Shown here: positions 5,939 to 10,130 of the stretch, piece after piece | Layout of the letters: every line of letters starts with the position of its first letter | Position numbering within the stretch: position 1 is the stretch's first letter | DNA from: CAZXVW01 sp964644025 | Lineage (GTDB): Bacteria > Acidobacteriota > Terriglobia > Bryobacterales > Bryobacteraceae | NCBI GenBank assembly: GCA_964644025.1 | Contig: CAZXVW010000157.1 | Coordinates: forward strand, 1 to 10,130 | Direction: 5' to 3' | Length of the DNA stretch: 10,130 nt | The notes under the pieces: model-generated | Databases searched by the model: none | What the model was told of the DNA's origin: nothing | What the model saw: the letters and a program-made list of their open reading frames with translations, nothing else | Made by a program: the position numbers and the translations under genes

Positions 5939-6552
5939 TGCCGGCCTCCCGCTGACCGCAAGTATTCGTCCAGACGCTGCCGCACCGCGAGCCGGGCCCG
6001 GTGCAGGCGGGTTTTGACGGTATCCTCGGAAACCCCCAGCACCTCGGCGGTTTCCTGGGTGGAAAGCTCCTCGATATCCCGCAGCACGATGACTGCCCGG
6101 TAAATCTCCGGCAGTTCCTCGATGGTGCGGCGGAGAATCCGCCGGAGTTGCGCGCTGATCGCCTGGTCATCAGGCAGCGCCGACCAGTCGGCGATTTCCA
6201 GTTTCCGGTCATTGCCATCCTGGCGGACGCCCGGCATCAGTTCATCCAGCGACAGCTCCTGGGTTGGCGCGTAAGCACTCTTTCTGCGCTTCATCAGGCA
6301 AGCATTGCGGGCGATCCGGAAGACCCACGCCTTGATGTGCTCCGGTTCCCGTAACTGTTCGAACTTCTGGAAAACCCGGAGCAGTGTTTCCTGGGCGACT
6401 TCTTCGGCATCCTCATGGTGGCCGCACATCAGGTAACTGTACTGCATCAGCTTCGACCGGTAAGTCTCGACGAAACGGTCGAAGGCTCCCGGCTTTCCCG
6501 CGAGCAGATCCTGTGCCAGTTCCAGGTCCGCTGTCGCCCCTGTTGCCATCAT
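5935..6552 (-). CDS. ECF-type RNA polymerase sigma factor
   Basis: This 205-residue sigma-70 family protein of the extracytoplasmic-function class directs RNA polymerase to a small regulon when freed from its anti-sigma factor. Region 2 spans about residues 23-92, with FDRFVETYRSKLMQYSYLMC, the core-binding DAEEVAQETLLRVF and AWVFRIARNACLMKRRK. A linker follows, then region 4 at about 140-195 with ELPEIYRAVIVLRDIEELS and the DNA-recognition helix VSEDTVKTRLHRAR. Tandem ATG codons at 6552 and 6549 match the usual family N-terminus. A GTG at 6660 would add 36 basic residues with no ribosome site. It is the first gene of a sigma/anti-sigma/polyferredoxin operon. A -35-like TTGAAA and a weak TGTTAC, 16 bases apart, precede the start (minus strand, 6587-6560). 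No ribosome site is clear. Confidence 0.92.
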   Translation of the reverse strand: MMATGATADLELAQDLLAGKPGAFDRFVETYRSKLMQYSYLMCGHHEDAEEVAQETLLRVFQKFEQLREPEHIKAWVFRIARNACLMKRRKSAYAPTQELSLDELMPGVRQDGNDRKLEIADWSALPDDQAISAQLRRILRRTIEELPEIYRAVIVLRDIEELSTQETAEVLGVSEDTVKTRLHRARLAVRQRLDEYLRSAGGRQ

Positions 6553-6854
6553 CTGTATGGTAACAGGAAGGCTTAAGTCCGTTTCAATTACAGGCGCCCT
6601 CGGTTCGTCCGCCCAAAGGAAGCGCCACAGCCTCCTCCGCCGCATCTTCCAGGCCGCCACTATGAAGATGCGTCACCCGGCAAAAGGTAACGGCAAGCCG
6701 CTCAGATCAAGGCTCCAACGGTCTCTCGCCGCGTCGTCAATCCTGTTTCGGAGGCCGCAGCCCAACAACCAGCGTCCCTGTCAACGCGGCTCCGCCCTGT
6801 CACCCGGCAGCCCGACTTGCATCTTTTTCGCAAGAGGACACACACGGAGTGCGA
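6553..6854. promoter_or_regulatory. Divergent control region between sigma operon and efflux operon
   Basis: These 302 bases hold no convincing gene, though the sigma frame stays open to 6660 on the minus strand. On the minus strand TTGAAA (6587-6582) and TGTTAC (6565-6560) form a weak promoter candidate for the sigma operon. On the plus strand a small hairpin, CTTGC (6816-6820) with GCAAG (6830-6834), precedes the ribosome site GGAG (6846-6849) of the outer-membrane efflux gene. I found no convincing GGAAC-type ECF promoter reading into the efflux operon, and no clear sigma-70 pair there either. Confidence 0.4.
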
Positions 6855-8195
6855 ATGAGACCAACCAGATGGGGAGTAGTCGTATTGATGTGTCTGCCCG
6901 CCGCGGCGGAGAATCCGCTCACTCTGAAGGAAGCCGTCCAACTGGCCCTGGACAAGCATCCCTCGATGGAGGCCAGCGCGGCCCGGGTAGACGCCGCGAA
7001 CGCGAAGATCCAGCAGGCGCGCAGCGGCTACCTGCCGCAGCTCAACTACCAGGAATCCTACGCCCGAAGCAATAACCCGGTGTTCGTATTCGGGAGCCTG
7101 CTGACCCAGCACCAGTTTACGGCGCGAAATTTCGCCATCGGCGGCTTAAACAGGCCGGATTTTCTGAACAACTTTCAATCCGCGCTGAGCGTGGACCAGA
7201 CGGTCTGGGATGCCGGCATGACCAAGAACCGGAAAAAGTCGGCGGAGCTGGGCAAGAACATCGCCTCCGAGCAGGCGCGGTCCACCCGAATGCAGGTGAT
7301 CGCCAACGTGGTCCGGGCCTACCACGGCGTGGGATTGGCCGCGGAAAGCCTGAAGGTGGCTCGGGAAGCGGTACGGTCAGCCGAGGCGGACCTGAAGCGG
7401 GCCGAGGCGCTGCGAGCCGCGGGGATGGCCACCGACGCCGATGTGCTCTCGGTGAAGGTTCACCTGGCAGCGATGCGGGAGCAGCAGATCGAGCGGAAGC
7501 ACGACCTAGAGGTGGCCCGCGCCGCGCTCAATGAGGCCCTTGGCCTCCCGCTGGATACCCCGCACGATCTCTCCACGCCCCTGACCGCCATGAAGGAGCC
7601 GCAGCCTAAACTGGCCGAGTACGAAAAGCGCGCCGTGGCCCAGCGGCCCGAGCTGCGGCAGGCCGAGCTGGCTGCGCGAATCGCCGAGACCCAGTCGAAG
7701 CTGGCTCGCGCGGCCTACTGGCCGCAGGTCTCCGTGCGCGCCGCCTTCGAGGCGGACCGCCAGGATTTCGTCGACAAGGGGGGAGCCAACTGGTTCTTCG
7801 GAGCTACGATGCGCTGGAACCTGTTTAACGGCTTTGCCACGAAGGAGCGGGTGGCGGAAGCCTCGCAGGCTCTTCGGGGAGCCAGGGCCGAGCAGCGCCG
7901 GGCCGATGCCGGCGTACGGTTGCAGGTCCGGCAGGCCTACGCCCGGGAAGCCGCGGCCCGGGAACGCGTCCAGGTGGCTACCGCCGCGGTAGCCCAGGCC
8001 CAGGAGAGTCTACGCATCACCCGGAACCGCTATGAGGCCGGCCTGACCACGGTTACCGACTTGCTGCGCAATGAGACCGCACTGCTCGAGGCCAAGACCC
8101 GGCGCCTGGCGGCGGTCTATGACCAGCGCGTGTCAGCAGCCATGCTGGAGCTGGCCGCCGGCACGTTGTCCGTCAATTCCGATGTTCTCAACTAG
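6855..8195 (+). CDS. TolC-like outer-membrane efflux protein
   Basis: This 446-residue outer-membrane factor has a short signal peptide, probably cleaved after PAAA near residue 18, and no lipobox. Two outer-membrane efflux protein repeats follow. The first starts with LTLKEAVQLALDKHPSMEA. The second starts around PELRQAELAARIAETQSKLARAAYWPQ, read here as two overlapping blocks. Long Ala/Arg/Gln-rich coiled-coil helices line the periplasmic tunnel, and WNLFNGFATKERV plus RYEAGLTTVTDLLRNE are typical family segments. It should form a trimeric channel that docks with the adaptor and RND pump encoded next. ATG 6855 was chosen over GTG 6849 because GGAG sits five bases before the ATG but touches the GTG. 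It opens the efflux operon, with 13 bases before the adaptor gene. Confidence 0.92.
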   Translation: MRPTRWGVVVLMCLPAAAENPLTLKEAVQLALDKHPSMEASAARVDAANAKIQQARSGYLPQLNYQESYARSNNPVFVFGSLLTQHQFTARNFAIGGLNRPDFLNNFQSALSVDQTVWDAGMTKNRKKSAELGKNIASEQARSTRMQVIANVVRAYHGVGLAAESLKVAREAVRSAEADLKRAEALRAAGMATDADVLSVKVHLAAMREQQIERKHDLEVARAALNEALGLPLDTPHDLSTPLTAMKEPQPKLAEYEKRAVAQRPELRQAELAARIAETQSKLARAAYWPQVSVRAAFEADRQDFVDKGGANWFFGATMRWNLFNGFATKERVAEASQALRGARAEQRRADAGVRLQVRQAYAREAAARERVQVATAAVAQAQESLRITRNRYEAGLTTVTDLLRNETALLEAKTRRLAAVYDQRVSAAMLELAAGTLSVNSDVLN

Positions 8196-8208
8196 CCATA
8201 GCACTGCC

Positions 8209-9357
8209 ATGAAAAAGACGAAGATATTCGCGATTCTGACAACCGCGTGGTTGCTGACTTCCTGCGGCGGGGAGCGCCATGCGAACAAGGGGCGGGAACC
8301 CGCCCCGGTTTCCGTCAAGACCGCCACGGTGCAGACGGTGGAATGGCCCGCGATCTACGAGGCCACCGGTACGGTGCGCGCGCGCACGGCGGCCACCTTA
8401 TCGGCGAAAGTCATGGGCCACGTCCGGGAGGTGACGGTGGACGCCGGCAACCATGTCAAGAAAGGACAACTGCTGGTGCGCCTGGACTCCCGCGACCTGG
8501 ACGCCGCCTATCAGCGGGCCGAAGCCGGGCTTCAAGAGGCTCGGAGCGCCATGGCCGAGGTGGAAAACGCCATCCGCGCCGCCGACGCCCAGCTCAAGCT
8601 GGCGCAAGCCACTTACCGGCGGATGAAGGATCTGTACGACAAGAAGTCCATTTCCGACCAGGAGTTCGACGAGGTCACGGCAAAGTTGCGGATGGCCGAG
8701 GCCAACCACCAGATGGCGGTTTCCAAGCGCGCCCAGTTGCGCAAGAAGATTCAGCAGGCCGAGGAGGCTGTCAAAGCTGCCGCCGTCATGAAAGGTTACG
8801 CCCGCATCACGGCGCCGTTCACGGGCACCGTGACCGCCAGGATGGTAGAGCCAGGGAACCTGGCCGCACCCGGCGTGCCGCTGCTGACGGTCGAGCGGGC
8901 CGGTGCTTACCGCCTGGAAGCGCAAGTGGAAGAATCACGAATCGCGCACGTGCATCTCGGGGAGAAGGTCGAAGTGGAATTGGAGGCGTTGGACCGCACG
9001 GTCTCCGCCCGGGTCTCGGAAATTGTTCCGGCGGTGGACGCGGCCTCACGCGCCTTTCTGGTCAAGATCAATCTCCCGCCGCTGCCCCACCTGCGGTCCG
9101 GGCTTTTCGGCCGGGCCCGGTTCACGTTCGGCGCGCGCCAGGTGGTCGTGGTGCCGGAGCAGGCCGTAATGTCACGAGGCCAGGTGCGATCGGTGTTCGT
9201 CATCGAGAAGGGCCACGCCCGCCGCCGGCTGGTGAGCCTGGGCCGCCACAGCGGGGGCCAGGTGGAAGTGCTTTCGGGCTTGACGGCCGGCGATAAGGTC
9301 GTGGCGCCGGTTCCGGTGACGCTGGCCGACGGCGCCGCCGTGGAGGTCCGGTCGTGA
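8209..9357 (+). CDS. RND efflux periplasmic adaptor (membrane fusion) lipoprotein
   Basis: This 382-residue adaptor links the inner-membrane RND pump to the outer-membrane channel. The signal ends in lipobox LLTSC, making Cys19 the lipid anchor. The order is a beta-barrel start (TVEWPAIYEATGTVRA), the first half of the biotinyl-lipoyl domain (GHVREVTVDAGNHVKKGQLL), and a long coiled-coil hairpin at about residues 95-195. Then come the second lipoyl half (YARITAPFTGTVTARMVEPG), the beta-barrel (YRLEAQVEESRIAHVHLGE) and the membrane-proximal domain with VVVPEQAVM. The ATG at 8209 gives the complete lipoprotein signal; the open frame further upstream overlaps the channel gene and is a shadow. 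No strong ribosome site is seen. Its stop overlaps the next start (GTGA), so pump and adaptor are probably translated together. No His/Met-rich segment hints at metal export. Confidence 0.92.
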   Translation: MKKTKIFAILTTAWLLTSCGGERHANKGREPAPVSVKTATVQTVEWPAIYEATGTVRARTAATLSAKVMGHVREVTVDAGNHVKKGQLLVRLDSRDLDAAYQRAEAGLQEARSAMAEVENAIRAADAQLKLAQATYRRMKDLYDKKSISDQEFDEVTAKLRMAEANHQMAVSKRAQLRKKIQQAEEAVKAAAVMKGYARITAPFTGTVTARMVEPGNLAAPGVPLLTVERAGAYRLEAQVEESRIAHVHLGEKVEVELEALDRTVSARVSEIVPAVDAASRAFLVKINLPPLPHLRSGLFGRARFTFGARQVVVVPEQAVMSRGQVRSVFVIEKGHARRRLVSLGRHSGGQVEVLSGLTAGDKVVAPVPVTLADGAAVEVRS

Positions 9358-10130
9358 GTGCGACAAAAAGGCAGCTCGGCGCCGCGGGCAAGATCGCGCA
9401 AGCGTTCATTACGTCAAAGCTGACGCCGCTGCTCATCATCGCCGCGCTGGCCATGGGCGTTTTCGCCGTGTGGATGCTGCCGCGGGAAGAGGAACCGCAG
9501 ATCATCGTTCCGATGATCGACGTGTTCGTCGGCATGCCGGGCGCCTCGGCCAAGGAGGTCGAGGAACGCGTCACTAAACCCATGGAAAAACTCCTTTGGG
9601 AGATTCCCGGCGTCGAGTACATCTATTCCACCTCGATGCCGGGCCGCTCGATGGCGATTGTCCGCTTCTACGTCGGGGAAGACGAAGAAGAGGCGATCGT
9701 CCGGTTGAACCAGAAAATGTTCGCCAACTTTGACCTCATCCCGCCGGGCGCCACCCAGCCGCTGATCAAGCCGCGCTCGATCGACGATGTGCCCGTCCTG
9801 GCGCTGACCTTCTGGAGCCCGCGGTATGACGACTACCAACTCCGGCAATTAGTAGCCCAGGTCCACGACGCCGTCAAACAAGTGCCGGACGTCTCGGAAG
9901 TGAAAATCATCGGCGGGCAGCGGCGGGAGGTCCGGGTGACGCTGGACGAGACGAAGCTGGCCGCTTATTCCATCACCCCGATGCAGGTAATGGGCGCGCT
10001 CGGGATGTCGAACCGGCGGCTGCCCTCGGGCAGCCACGCGATGGGAAACCGGGAGTTCCTGCTCGAAACCGGCGAGTTCCTTCACACCAGCGATGACGTG
10101 CGCAACGTCGTCGTCGGGGTGGCGAACAAC
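9354..10130 (+). CDS. RND efflux pump inner-membrane subunit, 5' part
   Basis: This is the first 259 codons of an RND permease that runs off the window; full members have about 1000-1100 residues. After a basic N-terminus, the first membrane helix is near residues 24-42 (TPLLIIAALAMGVFAVWMLP). It is followed by PREEEPQIIVPMIDV and the porter-domain motif MPGASAKEVEERVTKPMEKLL, with the typical GVEYIYSTS. Then come NFDLIPPGATQPLIKPRSIDD and the second porter piece from VPVLALTFWSP, read here as separate blocks. It should be a proton-driven trimeric pump; substrate class cannot be set from this part. The PREEEP form is common in a branch apart from classical AcrB. The GTG start overlaps the adaptor TGA by three bases (GTGA), supporting translational coupling. 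Confidence 0.9.
   Translation, partial: MSATKRQLGAAGKIAQAFITSKLTPLLIIAALAMGVFAVWMLPREEEPQIIVPMIDVFVGMPGASAKEVEERVTKPMEKLLWEIPGVEYIYSTSMPGRSMAIVRFYVGEDEEEAIVRLNQKMFANFDLIPPGATQPLIKPRSIDDVPVLALTFWSPRYDDYQLRQLVAQVHDAVKQVPDVSEVKIIGGQRREVRVTLDETKLAAYSITPMQVMGALGMSNRRLPSGSHAMGNREFLLETGEFLHTSDDVRNVVVGVANN

Noticed and set aside
8247..9296. Overlapping 349-codon frame inside the efflux adaptor gene
   Set aside because: It is a Gly/Arg-rich out-of-frame translation of the adaptor, which has all expected domains in its own frame.

Overview
The window looks like chromosomal DNA from a GC-rich Gram-negative bacterium. The best guess is an Acidobacteriota member of the Solibacter/Bryobacter type. That guess rests on gene style: a DUF1080 lipoprotein, a PhoD-like lipoprotein, an ECF sigma factor with a soluble zinc anti-sigma factor, a REP-associated transposase and a complete RND efflux set. 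No ribosomal or other taxonomic marker is present, so this is inference. No rRNA, tRNA, CRISPR array or phage gene was seen.

Layout: (1) 119-1120 (+) is a DUF1080 lipoprotein. It converges on a PhoD-like phosphatase/phosphodiesterase lipoprotein at 1146-2663 (-). (2) 2673-3567 is an IS200-like, REP-associated tyrosine transposase (RAYT, -) between two 67-bp inverted repeats. It sits in the space between the divergent phosphatase gene and an EamA-type drug/metabolite transporter (3602-4462, +). (3) 4515-6552 (-) reads, in transcription order, as an ECF sigma factor, a small Cys-rich zinc anti-sigma factor (4-bp overlap) and a membrane polyferredoxin of the NapH/CcoG type. (4) From 6855 (+), divergent from the sigma operon, runs a tripartite efflux operon: TolC-like outer-membrane protein, HlyD/RND periplasmic adaptor lipoprotein, and the first 259 codons of an RND inner-membrane pump that runs off the window.

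The most unusual local structure is the RAYT element. Its two inverted repeats align without gaps (57 of 67 bases identical) and each keeps a short open frame reading outward, sharing KGTELI and QAVPV. On the left this frame is a complete 34-codon ORF. It lies between the transposase stop and the phosphatase start, and its stop overlaps that start (ATGA). On the right the same frame runs in frame into the EamA transporter. The repeats may be only structured DNA substrates of the transposase, or they may also supply outward translation into neighbouring genes. The pattern of substitutions between the two copies does not clearly show protein-level selection.

The second system of interest is the sigma/anti-sigma/polyferredoxin cluster. 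The anti-sigma factor carries a full C-x25-HxxxCxxC zinc motif plus four more C-terminal-half cysteines and no membrane segment, which suggests a cytoplasmic thiol-redox switch. Its possible targets include the polyferredoxin and the divergent efflux operon, but no promoter match proves this.
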